Part shown: positions 25,807 through 35,423 of the stretch, in pieces
How positions within the stretch are numbered: the stretch's first letter is position 1
Layout of the letters: each line of letters begins with the position of its first letter
From: VXYL01 sp965200375
GTDB lineage: Bacteria > Pseudomonadota > Gammaproteobacteria > Pseudomonadales > Azotimanducaceae
Length of the DNA: 64,000 nucleotides
Direction: 5' to 3'
Assembly (NCBI GenBank): GCA_965200375.1
Contig: OZ241353.1
Location: 2,108,001-2,172,000 of the forward strand
The notes under the pieces: model-generated
The model's database searches: none
What the model was told of the DNA's origin: nothing
The model's input: the letters and a program-made list of their open reading frames with translations, nothing else
Program-made: the position numbers and the translations under genes

Positions 25807-27582
25807 CTACTGGCCGGCGGCCGGCGCCGCGGCGCTGCGCAGGCGGATGCCGAGTTCGCGCAGCTGGCGTTCGTCCACCGGGCTCGGCGCCGCGGTGAGC
25901 AGGCAGGCAGCCGCCTGGGTCTTCGGGAACGCGATCACGTCGCGGATGCTGTCGGTACCGGCGAGGAACATCATCAGCCGGTCGAAGCCGATGGCGATGC
26001 CGCCATGGGGGGGGCAGCCGAGCTTCATGGCATCGAGCAGAAAGCCGAACTTCACCGCCGCCTCCTGGCCGATGCCGAGGGCGTCGAACACCGCCTGCTG
26101 CACTTCCGGCTCGTGGATCCGCAGCGAACCGCCGCCCACTTCGGTGCCGTTCAGCACGAAGTCGTAGGCCCGGGCCACCGCGGCGGCGGGATTCTCGCGC
26201 AGGGCGTCCACGGACTGCGGCGCGGTGAACGGATGATGCGCCGGCGTCAGCGCCTCCCGGCCCGGTTCGAACAGCGGGAACTCCGTGATCCACGCTGGCG
26301 CCCAACGGTTCTCGACCACGCCCAGCGCGCGTCCGAGTTCGTTCCGGAACGCCCCCATCGCGTCGCCAACCACTTTCGCGGTATCGGCGCCGAAGAAGAC
26401 GATGTCCCCGTTCCCGGCTCCCACGCGCTCGAGCACCGCGGCCGTCACCTCCGGTTCGAGGAACTTGAGGATCGGCGATTGCAGGCCGGCCGCGCCGGCT
26501 GCGAGATCGTTGACCTTCACGTAGGCAAGGCCCTTGGCGCCGTAGCGCGATACGAAGCCCGCGTAGTCGTCCAGCTCCCGGCGCGACAGCACGCTCGCGG
26601 CGCCGGGCCCTTTGAGCGCCGCCACCCGGCCGCCGGGATCGTTGGCCGGGCCGCTGAACACCTTGAAGTCGACGGTTCGCACCAGGTCCGCGATGTCCAC
26701 CAGGGCGAGCGGATTGCGCAGGTCCGGCGCATCCGTGCCGTATCGGCGCATCGCTTCGGCGTAGGTGAGGACGGCGAAGTCCGGCAGCTCGACGCCGATG
26801 GTTTCCCGAAACAGCGCCTTGAGCATCCGCTCCGCCAGCGACATGACGGCCGCTTCGTCGACGAACGACGCTTCGATGTCGATCTGCGTGAACTCCGGCT
26901 GCCGATCCGCCCGCAGGTCCTCGTCCCGGTAGCAGCGGGCGATCTGGTAGTAGCGGTCCACGCCGGACATCATCAGCAGCTGCTTGAAGATCTGCGGCGA
27001 CTGCGGCAGCGCGAAGAACTGGCCGGGATGGGTGCGGCTCGGCACCAGATAGTCCCTCGCGCCCTCGGGCGTGGACTTGGTGAGCGTCGGGGTCTCCACC
27101 TCCCAGAAGCCCTCGGCTTCCAAGAAGCGGCGCACTGCGCTGGCGGCCTGGGCCCGCAGACGCAGGCGGCTCTGCATTTGGGGCCGACGCAGATCGAGAA
27201 ACCGATGCCGCAGCCGCGCTTCCTCGCCGACGTCCGCGTATTCGTCGAGCTGGATCGGCGGCGAGGCGGATTTGCTGAGCACTGCAAGGGCATCGCCGAG
27301 CACTTCGACGGCGCCGGTCTTCATGTCTGGATTGACGGTGCCGGCCGGTCGAGGCCGGACGCGGCCCCGGACATGCAGCACGTATTCGCTGCGGACTTGT
27401 TCCGCCACGGCGAAGCTCGCTGGCGCATCCGGGTCGTAGACCACCTGGACGATGCCGGAGCGGTCCCGCAGGTCTAGGAACACCACGCCGCCGTGGTCCC
27501 GGCGGCGATGCGCCCAGCCGCACAGCTCCACCCGGGCGCCGACGTCGTCCTCGGCGACATCGCCGCAGTAGTGGGAGCGCAT
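25807..27582 (-). CDS. aspS: Aspartyl-tRNA synthetase
   Basis: 591 aa, bacterial type with an N-terminal OB anticodon-binding domain (VELCGWAHRRRDHGGVVFLDLRD split across residues 15-40), class II catalytic core (motif 2 CYRDEDLRADRQPEFTQID) and the GAD insertion domain. Motif 3 is GIAIGFDRLMMFLAG. The ATG lies six bases after the CTAG end of a repeat element. It heads the aspS-yebC-ruvCAB-tol series. Confidence 0.95.
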   Translation of the reverse strand: MRSHYCGDVAEDDVGARVELCGWAHRRRDHGGVVFLDLRDRSGIVQVVYDPDAPASFAVAEQVRSEYVLHVRGRVRPRPAGTVNPDMKTGAVEVLGDALAVLSKSASPPIQLDEYADVGEEARLRHRFLDLRRPQMQSRLRLRAQAASAVRRFLEAEGFWEVETPTLTKSTPEGARDYLVPSRTHPGQFFALPQSPQIFKQLLMMSGVDRYYQIARCYRDEDLRADRQPEFTQIDIEASFVDEAAVMSLAERMLKALFRETIGVELPDFAVLTYAEAMRRYGTDAPDLRNPLALVDIADLVRTVDFKVFSGPANDPGGRVAALKGPGAASVLSRRELDDYAGFVSRYGAKGLAYVKVNDLAAGAAGLQSPILKFLEPEVTAAVLERVGAGNGDIVFFGADTAKVVGDAMGAFRNELGRALGVVENRWAPAWITEFPLFEPGREALTPAHHPFTAPQSVDALRENPAAAVARAYDFVLNGTEVGGGSLRIHEPEVQQAVFDALGIGQEAAVKFGFLLDAMKLGCPPHGGIAIGFDRLMMFLAGTDSIRDVIAFPKTQAAACLLTAAPSPVDERQLRELGIRLRSAAAPAAGQ

Positions 27583-27588
27583 CGGGCG

Positions 27589-27677
27589 CTAGTGCCAGAG
27601 CCGCATTGGCATGATGGTCCGGATCGGCACCCGTGCCCCCATCTCATCCGCCATAGCGATCGGGTTTGGCCCGCTAG
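27589..27677 (-). repeat. CTAG-bounded repeat, family B, copy 2, with micro-ORF
   Basis: 89 bp, CTAG at both ends. The right CTAG contains the TAG stop of the FmdB-like gene and the left one lies six bases before the aspS ATG, so the element is the whole intergenic region. On the minus strand ATG at 27654 opens a 21-codon frame (MADEMGARVPIRTIMPM, then RLWH) ending in the terminal TAG. Confidence 0.8.
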
Positions 27678-28123
27678 CCTTTCGAGGACGCGGGCTTGGT
27701 CGGCTTGGAACTGGCACCCGAGTCCTTGGCGGCAGCCTTGGCCGGCTTGGCATCGCCGTTGGCGCCCTGCTTGCTCTCGGCTTTGTCCTGACTCGAACCG
27801 GAACCGCTGGCCTCTGCGCCGCCGCCTTTGCCGGCGTCCTTGTCTGCGGCCTTCTTGTCTGCCCCGGCCTCGCCTTTCGCAGCGTCGGCGTCCTTGCCGG
27901 CCTCGCCTGCGTCCCCGGTCTCCACGACGTTGCGCTTGTCGCCGGTCTTGAAGTCCGTCTCGTACCAGCCGCTGCCCTTGAGCCGGAACACCGGCGCCGA
28001 GAGCAGCTTCTTCAGCGTCGCCTCCCCGCACTCCGGACAATCCCGCAGCGGCGCCTCGCTGGCCTTCTGAATGGACTCGAATTGATGCTCGCAAGAACGA
28101 CAGGCGTACTCGTAGATGGGCAC
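27674..28123 (-). CDS. FmdB-family zinc-ribbon protein with charged tail
   Basis: 149 aa. I start at the GTG giving PIYEYACRSC, the standard FmdB beginning. A CxxC...CxxC zinc ribbon (CRSC and CPEC) spans residues about 8-36, followed by KLLSAPVFRLKGSGWYETDF, also typical. The second half is a low-complexity Ala/Lys/Gly/Asp tail, probably disordered. The function of the family is unclear. Genes of this kind commonly precede aspS, as here. Confidence 0.82.
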   Translation of the reverse strand: MPIYEYACRSCEHQFESIQKASEAPLRDCPECGEATLKKLLSAPVFRLKGSGWYETDFKTGDKRNVVETGDAGEAGKDADAAKGEAGADKKAADKDAGKGGGAEASGSGSSQDKAESKQGANGDAKPAKAAAKDSGASSKPTKPASSKG

Positions 28124-28165
28124 CGTCAACAACCCCGCTGGTCAAAGCGTCGCCAAGAGGCGGCG

Positions 28166-28171
28166 ATCATA
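28166..28171 (-). promoter_or_regulatory. Possible -10 box for the fmdB-aspS operon
   Basis: TATGAT on the minus strand, about 43 bases before the GTG start. Confidence 0.4.
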
Positions 28172-28338
28172 GTGGCAGCGCCGCGGGATTGCACGGCTGG
28201 GCGGCTGGACAGGGGCGACAAGTGCAGGTCGGCGGTCGCCATGCTACTTTCGCCGCCGGTGCGGCGCCGGGCCGCGCCAGCGGGGCTTGTCCACGACCAG
28301 CGCAGCGCTCGCGCCCGGATGCGGACAGGCAAGATGCC

Positions 28339-28450
28339 CACGCCGATACTTCGGCACGCCGATACTTCGGCACGCCGATACTTCGGCACGCCGATACTTC
28401 GGCACGCCGATACTTCGGCACGCCGATACTTCGGCACGCCGATACTTCGG
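28339..28450 (+). repeat. Seven tandem copies of a 16-bp hairpin unit
   Basis: Seven perfect copies of CACGCCGATACTTCGG. Across the units GCCGA-TACT-TCGGC forms a five-bp stem with a four-base loop, so the array could fold as seven hairpins in either strand. It ends 28 bases before the sulfurtransferase start. There is no spacer diversity, so it is not a CRISPR array. Confidence 0.95.
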
Positions 28451-28478
28451 CACAGCTGAAAACGGAGCGAGACGGCAA

Positions 28479-29348
28479 GTGCCCTATATCCATCCCGAGT
28501 ACCTCGTCGCCGCGCAGGAGTTGGCCGCGAACCTCGACGCCCCCAATCTCCGCGTCTTTGACGCCACCGTGTTCTTGCAGCCGGCACCAAGCGGCGTTGG
28601 CTACCAGGCCGAGTCCGGCCTGGCGCGGTTTCAGCGCGGCCATGTGCCGGGCGCCGCGTTTCTCGATCTGATCGAGGCAGCGTCGAACACCGGCACCGGC
28701 CTGGGTTTCAGCCTGCCGCCGCCAAGCCAGCTGCAAGCGCTGTTCCGCTCCCTGGGCATCGACGACGACAGCGAAGTCGTGCTCTACAGCACCGGCCACA
28801 TCATGTGGGCCACCCGGGCCTGGTGGCTGCTGCGCTACTGCGGCCATGGCCGCGCGAGAGTGCTGAACGGCGGCTTCAAGGTCTGGCGAGCGGGCGGACA
28901 TCCCGTCTCCACGGACATCCACGCCCATCCTCCCGGTGGTTTCACCGCGCGTCCGGTGGACAGCTTGTTCGCCGACAAGGATGCCGTCTTGGCGGCCATC
29001 GCCGATGCGAAGATCTGCACCGTGAACGCCTTGTCGCCCGAAGTCCATGCCGGCGAGGGCGACTTCACCTACGGCCGGCGCGGCCACATCGCCGGCAGCG
29101 TCAACGTCTACTACGACCATCTGCTCGACGACGGCCACTTCAAGGAGAGCGACGCGCTGCGCGAGGCGCTGAACGCCAAGGGGCTGCTCGACGCGCCGCG
29201 CGTCATCGCCTACTGCGGCGGCGGCATCTCCGCGACGGTGGACGCCTTCGCCTGCCTGTTGCTTGGCCACGAGAACGTCGCCGTCTACGACGGCTCGATG
29301 TCCGAATGGGTACGCGACGAGTCGTTGCCGATGGAGACTGGCCGGTAG
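28479..29348 (+). CDS. sseA: Thiosulfate/3-mercaptopyruvate sulfurtransferase
   Basis: 289 aa from a GTG; GGAG lies 13 bases upstream. Two rhodanese domains: residues about 15-135 (inactive, VVLYSTGHIMWATRAWW) and about 165-280 with the active-site cysteine in AYCGGGISAT. The first domain has the usual RGHVPGAAFLD signature and the second RGHIAGSVNV. It transfers sulfur from mercaptopyruvate or thiosulfate to cyanide or thiol acceptors; exact substrate is inferred. The hairpin array directly precedes it. The symbol rests on domain layout. Confidence 0.8.
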   Translation: MPYIHPEYLVAAQELAANLDAPNLRVFDATVFLQPAPSGVGYQAESGLARFQRGHVPGAAFLDLIEAASNTGTGLGFSLPPPSQLQALFRSLGIDDDSEVVLYSTGHIMWATRAWWLLRYCGHGRARVLNGGFKVWRAGGHPVSTDIHAHPPGGFTARPVDSLFADKDAVLAAIADAKICTVNALSPEVHAGEGDFTYGRRGHIAGSVNVYYDHLLDDGHFKESDALREALNAKGLLDAPRVIAYCGGGISATVDAFACLLLGHENVAVYDGSMSEWVRDESLPMETGR

Positions 29349-29365
29349 GCCCTTCGCTTACGGCG

Positions 29366-29940
29366 TCATTTGATGCGGGTTGATCCGGCACCGCCTCGAA
29401 TCCCACCAACGTGCGCGGTTCCCTTGCTGAACTCCACGCCGATCAGGTGGGTGGGCCAGCCGCGGCTCGGCACTTCTCCGCATAGTTTCGTTCGCGCATT
29501 TGCGCGATGGCATTTCTTTCTGCCCTTTCTGCCCTTTCCACTCCTTCCGCGCCCTGCGACGCCACCACCTTGAACTCGAACAAGTAGACTTGCTCGCTGA
29601 ATACCACGGTCATGTCCAAGCGGCCGTGGCTTGTGCTGTCCTCCGCCGTGACGTCGAAATCCTGAGCGGCGAACAACGCATAGAAGACGCTTGCGTAGTA
29701 GCCCTCGTAGTCCGCGATGTCGTTCTTCGTGTGCCACTGGTACGGAATGCTGGCGAACACGCTGCGCAGCAACGTCGCCAAGCCGCCGAAGTCGTTGGCT
29801 TGCTGCAGGTTCGGCAGCTGGACGCGCAGATCGGTGGCCAACGGGGGCGTTGCGCTCAAACGACGCAGCAGCCGGTCCGTCAAGCTCAGCCGCACTTCCC
29901 GATTGGGATAGCCCAGACGATAGATCAGACGCCGCCCTTG
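29366..29940 (-). pseudogene. Truncated AAA-ATPase-like / PD-(D/E)XK nuclease (DUF1703 type)
   Basis: Only the C-terminal nuclease part remains. It begins around LIYRLGYPNREVRLSL and contains DYEGYYASVFYALFAA and the PD-(D/E)XK core GRLDMTVVF...YLFEFK. Near 29460 the frame breaks: NYAEKCRA continues in another frame as GWPTHLIGVEFSKGTAHVGG, the normal family C-terminus. The N-terminal ATPase domain is missing because the gene is cut at about 29940, where an unrelated plus-strand gene fragment begins. Such proteins are common in defence and mobile regions. Confidence 0.75.
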
Positions 29941-29947
29941 CCGCTCG

Positions 29948-30083
29948 GCCAAAGGAACTGCTGTGCTTCTCCAAACACGATGGCGAAACGCAGATCGTCC
30001 GTGGCGACGAGCATCCCCATCTGAGGCACTGGCAGAGCGCCGCTGACGTCGATCTGCTGTTTGCACCCGAGGTTCTTGGGTGA
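29948..30083 (+). pseudogene. C-terminal remnant of a probable ATPase gene
   Basis: About 45 codons (PKELLCFSKHDGETQIVRGD, then LRHWQSAADVDLLFAPEVLG) ending in TGA that overlaps the next GTG start. The pattern resembles the C-terminal tail of AAA ATPases that precede TOPRIM/DUF4276-type genes in defence operons, but it is too short to prove. The rest of the gene is absent. Confidence 0.45.
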
Positions 30084-30733
30084 GTGCGTCGGTGAAAGAC
30101 CTGTACGTGCTGGTGGCCGATCAAGACATGGCCGAGACGCTGAAGGCGGTGCTCGACAGACCGAAGAGCCTTGGCATCCGGCCCATTCAGCATGACGTCG
30201 CGCGGCATATTCGGCGGGACGCGGGGTGCTGCCGCGACGCCAGTCGGCGCTTGCGTCCGTACCCCGGCCAGTACCGCAAGGCAATCGTCGTTTTCGACAA
30301 GCATGGCTGTGGCCGAGAGGACTCGCATCGAGATCAAATCCAGCGGGATGTCGAGCAGGCACTCGCGGGCAACGGATGGGCTGGCGATCGGGCCAAGGCA
30401 ATGGTGATTGAACCCGAGCTCGAAGCCTGGGTCTGGACTGGTTCGCCACATGCTGCGCGTGTTCTTGGCTGGCAGCGTGGATACGACGACTTGAAAGGTT
30501 GGCTCGTGGCACGCAGCCTGTGGCTGGAGGGCAACGCCAAGCCAACCGATCCGAAAGCCGCGATGAAGGCCGTGCTCCGCGAAACGCGCAAGGCGCACTC
30601 CGCCGCCCTATTCGGCGAGCTCGCCAAGCGCACGACGTGGCGCGGCTGCCAGTGCCCCGCCTTTGCCGAACTCAAGAGCACGCTCAAGCGCTGGTTCGGC
30701 GATGCGCAGTCAGCACCTGCTCGCACACCCTGA
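30080..30733 (+). CDS. TOPRIM/DUF4276-like defence-associated protein
   Basis: 217 aa, GTG start overlapping the stop of the upstream ATPase remnant. An N-terminal strand-helix (KDLYVLVADQDMAETLKAVL), an acidic strand (KAIVVFDKHGCGRE) and a helix with conserved acids (AMVIEPELEAWVW) suggest a TOPRIM-like fold as in DUF4276 proteins paired with ATPases. It also recalls the MAD4 component of the methylation-associated defence system; I hold that only loosely. Intact frame, but its partner is broken, so it may be an orphan. Confidence 0.5.
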   Translation: MSASVKDLYVLVADQDMAETLKAVLDRPKSLGIRPIQHDVARHIRRDAGCCRDASRRLRPYPGQYRKAIVVFDKHGCGREDSHRDQIQRDVEQALAGNGWAGDRAKAMVIEPELEAWVWTGSPHAARVLGWQRGYDDLKGWLVARSLWLEGNAKPTDPKAAMKAVLRETRKAHSAALFGELAKRTTWRGCQCPAFAELKSTLKRWFGDAQSAPARTP

Positions 30734-30747
30734 TACGCATCCGTCCG

Positions 30748-33700
30748 ATGCAGCCTTGGCACCACTTCGTCACGCTCAAGCCAGAGCTCGAATCCGGCGA
30801 GCTCACCCTTGCCGAGTTCGCCGCCGACCTGCACGAAGTCACCCTCGCCGGCGGCAACGCCCCGTCTACGAAGACCCGGCGCAGTTCTTCGCCCTCACCT
30901 ATCCCACCCACGCGCTCCGCGAGCTGGCGAAAGACATCGCCGTTCGGCTCAGTGGCCAAAGCGACAAGGCCGTGCGGCAGCTGGAGCTCACCTACGGCGG
31001 CGGCAAGACGCATACGCTCATCACGCTCTACCACTTGTTCCAAGACCCCGCCTCGCTGCCGGACATTCCGGCGGTGCGCGAGTTCCGCGAGCATGTGGGG
31101 ACAGACCTGCCCCGTGCCTTCGTCGCCACGCTCTGCTTCGACAAGATCGATGTGGAGAAGGGCATCGAGGACGTCCGCGCCCCCACAGGCGAAACGCGCG
31201 CTCCGGCATCCGTGGAGCGTGCTGGCCTATCAGTTGGCAGGCGACGAGGGCTTGAGCGCCATCCATGCCGACGGCAAAGCGGAGGAACGCGAAACGCCGC
31301 CGGCGGAACCGCTCTTGGCGAAGCTGTTGGCCATCCCGGGCGAGCGGGGCTTCGGCACGCTGGTGCTGGTGGACGAGGTGCTGATGTATGCCCGCGAGAA
31401 GGTCGGGCTGGACGCCAAGTGGCAGCCGCGCATCGTCGATTTCTTTCAGCATCTGGTGGCGGCGGTCGGCAAGGTGGATCGCGCCGCGATGGTCGCCTCC
31501 CTGCTCGCCACTGATCCGAAGAAGCAGGATGCCGTCGGGCTTCGAGTGCGCGACGAATTGTTCGCGGTGGTGCGGCGGCAACGCGAAGAGGGCGTGCAGC
31601 CGGTGGCGCGGGAGGACGTTGCCGAGGTGCTGCGGCGCCGCTTCTTCAAACGCGAAGGCTTGCAGCAGGAAGATGCGTACAAGTCGCACGTCATCGGCGT
31701 GGTGCGCGAACTCGCCAAGCTGGACGAGACCACGGCCAAGGATCGTTCCGCCCAGGAAACGCGGTTTCTCGAGAGCTTTCCCTTCCACCCGGACCTCACG
31801 GACGTGTTCTACGGCAAGTGGACGCAACTGCCGGCGTTTCAACGTACGCGAGGCATTCTGCGCACGCTGGCCACCGCCTTGCGCAGCGCCCGGCAATGGG
31901 ACCCAAGCCCGCTGGTCGGCCCGGCGGCGCTGCTTGCCGCGCCCGGCGAAGCGGGCGTCTCGGAAGCGGTGAAGGACCTGGCCAACGTCGTGGACACGGG
32001 CAGCGAGGGCAGGCCCACGGATTGGGCGCGGCTGCTCGAAGGCGAGTTGGCGAAAGCGAGAGAAATCCAGGACGAGTTTCCGGCGCTGGCGCCAAGCCGC
32101 GCTGCGGAGCAGGCGATCGTCGCCACGTTCCTGCACTCCCAGCCCATCGGCAGCAAGGCCAATACGCCCGAATTGCAGCGCGCCGTCGGCAGCGGGGCGG
32201 ACGGCATCGAACTCATGAAAGCGCTGCGCCGCTGGCGCGAAGTCTCCTGGTTCCTGGACGACGAAGACGCCAGAGGCGTCGGCGAGCAGGAACTGCCCAA
32301 GTCCTGGCGGCTCGGCAATCGGCCGAACTTGAAGCAGATGCACGACGAAGCCTGCCACGAGCGCGTGACCAGCGACGCCGTGGACGCGGCACTCGCCGAC
32401 GCGATTCGCAAGGCGCGGAACAGCTTGACGGGCGGCGCAGCGGCGACGGGCGCAAAGGTGCATTTGCTGCCAGCGAGTCCGGCAGACGTGCAGGACGACG
32501 ATATGTTCGATTCGCGATTCTCGGCCCGGACGCCGTCTCGGATTCAGGCCGGCCGAGCGCCTTGGCGAAGCGCTATCTGGCCGAGACCACGGGCCCGAAA
32601 CGCCCGCGCGTGAACCGCAATGCGCTGGTCCTCGCGGCGCCTTCGCGGGACGGCCTGGACGCCATGCGCGCCAGCGCCAGAACGCTGCTCGGCTGGGAGG
32701 ACGTGAGCGCCCAACTGCAGGACCAAACCGTCGATCCCTTGCGCGCCGAACGCTTGCGTCGGGAGTTGCAGGAGGCGCGCAGCCGTCTGCCGCAGATGGT
32801 TCGCCAAGGCTACGCCGTGGTGGTCTCCGTCGGCGAGGCTCAAGCATTCCGTCTGGCGGCCGCAGCCGGGCCGCTGTTCATCGAGATCAAGAACGACGAA
32901 CGCGCCCGCATCAAGGAAACCGCCGTCGACGCCGAGGCGCTGCTGCCGGGCGGCCCCTTCGACCTGTGGCGCGACGACGAAGACGCGCGCTTCGTGAAGG
33001 ACTTGGCGAACGCCTTCACCCGCGACCCGCGTTTGCCGAAAGTGCTCAACGCCGGCGTGGTTCACGACACCGTGCTGCAAGGCGTGGAACGCGGGCTGCT
33101 GGTTCGCTCGGCTTGCGCGGCCGGACGCCAGCGCGCGCACTTGGTGGCGGACGCCCGTGGACCAGGAAGCGCGCCAGGAACCGACATTGGAAGTGGTGCT
33201 GCCGCAGCAGGCCGTTCTTTCGGACCTCCCGCCCGAGTTGCTGGCGCCGGAGGCGCTGCCGGGCCTCTGGCAGGACGGCCGCCTAACCCTCAAGCAGGCC
33301 AAGGGCTACTTCAACGGCAACCACGCCGCCACGATTGCCCACGACGGCTGGGAGGAGCAGGTGCCGATTCCGCGCTGCTACGGAGCAATCTTGAAACCGG
33401 CGTTGGCGGAGGCCGTGCGGCAGGGCATCGCGTGGCTGGCGAACGGCCCGACTTCCTATTGGAAGGAGGGCGTAACCACCGCGGTCCTCGACGAGCAGGC
33501 GGTACTGCTGCCGCCGCCGGAACCGATCGCGCCAGCGGACCTCACGCCTTCGAGCCTCCCCGCGGCTTGGGCGGACGACGAGACCAGCGGCGCAGCCATC
33601 GTCCGGGCGCTGTCCCAGCAGCGCGGCGTGGCATTGCCTTGGGGTCTGGTGCGCGACGGCCTTCGAGAAGCGGTGCGAAGCCGTTGGCTTCAGACCGTTA

Positions 33701-34011
33701 GCGGCGGCGACGCCGTCGCCGAGTTCGACACCGCCGGTTCGTGGCGCCTGTGCGCGCCCGATGCCGTCGGTCCGCCAGCGCCGGCGCCACAAGCGGCAGC
33801 TGTGGAGTTGGAAGCGCACCAGGTGCAGGACCTGGCGGAGCGGGTTCCGCAACTGCTCGAAGCGAGCGCTGGCCACGGCCTGCGCTTTCGCGTGGGCGTT
33901 GCCCTTGATGCGAGTGCGCCGGCGCCCGTTCGCCAGAAGGTGGACGAGTTGCTCGATTCGGCTGTCCCCGACATGAAGAGCGAAATCCGCGCTGGTTCCA
34001 AGGCATCCTGA
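30748..34011 (+). pseudogene. DUF499-family ATPase, frameshifted
   Basis: About 1,085 codons in four-times-shifted frames. Order: PWHHFVTLKPELESGELTL (30748 on), shift near 30867, then VYEDPAQFFALTYPTHALRE and the Walker A LTYGGGKTHT, shift near 31200, then HPWSVLAYQLAGDE and Walker B-like TLVLVDEVLMYARE through to about 32515, shift, FAILGPDAVSDSGRPSALAK to about 33155, shift, then PTLEVVLPQQAVLSDLPPEL to the stop. Every segment is conserved-looking, so loss is recent or the indels are sequence errors. DUF499 ATPases accompany DUF1156 methylases in anti-phage loci; no methylase remains here. Confidence 0.75.
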
Positions 34012-34047
34012 GGCGCCATCGGATCAGGGCAACGCGGCGGCTCCGCC

Positions 34048-34281
34048 TCACTCCCCGCCGCACACCGCGATTCGGAAACGACAGGCGTCGCCGCGTCGCT
34101 CGGCGGCCAGCACCCGGTGGCCGTGAACGCGACACCAGGCGGGAATGTCGTGCAGGGTGCCTGGATCGGTGGCCGTCACTTCCAGCTCGTCCCCGACGGC
34201 CAGGTGCTTGATGCGGTCCTGGGTGCGGATGACGGGCAGCGGGCAGAGCAGCCCGGACGCATCCAGGCGGTGCTCGCTCAT
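34048..34281 (-). CDS. TusA/SirA-like sulfur carrier protein
   Basis: 77 aa. LDASGLLCPLPVIRTQDRIK contains the CPxP motif with the sulfur-carrying cysteine; VTATDPGTLHDIPAW is the second family signature. It probably passes persulfide sulfur to the PP-loop enzyme encoded 68 bases upstream, a pairing seen in sulfur-transfer tRNA modification. It flanks the defence island. Confidence 0.82.
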   Translation of the reverse strand: MSEHRLDASGLLCPLPVIRTQDRIKHLAVGDELEVTATDPGTLHDIPAWCRVHGHRVLAAERRGDACRFRIAVCGGE

Positions 34282-34349
34282 CCCTTGCGGCGCCCTTTCC
34301 GCCGCGTCCGCCGCGTCCGCCGCGCCCGCCCCGCTCTCCGCACTCGCCC

Positions 34350-35417
34350 TCATGCGCCGACGTGCCAGCTGCGAGGCAGTTCGGCAGGCGGCAGGGGCAC
34401 GACTTCCAGAGTCTCGGCGCTGCCCGCCGGCTGGCGCAGTTCCACCGTCACCGCCGGTGCGCTGCGTCCTTGGGAGTAGCGGGCGGCGATGCGGGCCGCC
34501 AGCGCCAGATCCGCTTGCGCCGGCGTGCCGTCCACCAGCGTCAACGGCCCTTCGTGGCTCACCGGCCGCAGCGAGACGAACTGCTTGCGATAGCCAGAAA
34601 GGAAGTTGTTCTCGCCCTGCTCCCGGCCGACGATCAGCTTGAAGTGCTCCGCCGGGCGGATGTGGCGGCCCACCTTGAGCAGCATGATGTCGTCGAAGTC
34701 GTAGTCGCGCTTGGCGCGGGCCTGCCAGAGGTCCGCGAGCTTGCCGGAGTACCTGGCATCGGTGAGGAAGCAGCAGCCGCCGGCGGGCTGGGCGTAGTCG
34801 GCGAAGCCGAAGCGCTCCGCCAGCGCCATCTGCGGCTTTCTGTCCCGGCCGTGGAAACCATAGAGCTTGTCCCGGTCCACCCAGCCGGCCCGCTCCGGCA
34901 GCGTCGGCGGCAGATTGTGCGCGGTGAGCGGGCGCAGCAGGCGATCCCCGGCGCCGGACTCGGCAGCGATCAACGGCATGGTGTCCCGGCGCTGGGACTT
35001 GGGGCGCTGCCCAACCACTTCGCCGGTGATCACGAAGTCGAAGCCGCGCTCCAGGACGTCCGCCGCCAGCGCCTTGTTGACCATGAATATCTTGCAGTCC
35101 AGGCACGGATTCAGGTTGGCGCCGTAGCCGTGCCTGGGATTGAGAACGACGTTCTTGTATTCCTCGATCACGTCCACGATGTGCAGCCGGATGCCAAGCT
35201 GCTCCGCCACCCACAGGGCGTTGTTGCGCTTCTCTCCGGCACCGGGCCGCTTGCGGATGGCGTGGGTGTGCCCCTCCACGCAAAAGCCCGTGAAGAAGTT
35301 GATGCCGTGGACGTCCACGCCCTGGTCCAGCACCACCTTGGCGGCCAGCATGGAGTCGAGGCCGCCGGAGATGAGGGCTGCGGCCCGGGGACGGCGGTTT
35401 GGCTGCGCACTTTCCAT
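34350..35417 (-). CDS. PP-loop ATPase, tRNA thiolation-type, with NFACT-R-like tail
   Basis: 355 aa. ATP-PPase motif AALISGGLDSMLAA near residue 13, CLDCK (CxxC) near residue 105 and a C-terminal region (GGCCFLTDARYSGKLADLW; PAEHFKLIVGREQGENNFL) resembling the RNA-binding segment of MnmA-like homologs. It is probably a tRNA 2-thiouridine-type enzyme but is distinct from canonical MnmA. The neighbouring TusA-like gene supports sulfur transfer. A TAGAAT box lies only seven bases before the ATG. Confidence 0.7.
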   Translation of the reverse strand: MESAQPNRRPRAAALISGGLDSMLAAKVVLDQGVDVHGINFFTGFCVEGHTHAIRKRPGAGEKRNNALWVAEQLGIRLHIVDVIEEYKNVVLNPRHGYGANLNPCLDCKIFMVNKALAADVLERGFDFVITGEVVGQRPKSQRRDTMPLIAAESGAGDRLLRPLTAHNLPPTLPERAGWVDRDKLYGFHGRDRKPQMALAERFGFADYAQPAGGCCFLTDARYSGKLADLWQARAKRDYDFDDIMLLKVGRHIRPAEHFKLIVGREQGENNFLSGYRKQFVSLRPVSHEGPLTLVDGTPAQADLALAARIAARYSQGRSAPAVTVELRQPAGSAETLEVVPLPPAELPRSWHVGA

Positions 35418-35423
35418 GCGGCT

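Larger units (their letters stand above)
28124..28478. other. Gap between fmdB-like gene and sulfurtransferase gene
   Basis: Divergent intergenic region of 355 bases. It carries the fmdB -10 box and the seven-unit hairpin array. Nothing else is recognisable. Confidence 0.7.

Noticed and set aside
28287..28450. CRISPR array suggested by regular short repeats
   Set aside because: Units are directly tandem with no spacers and no cas genes nearby; a hairpin minisatellite fits.
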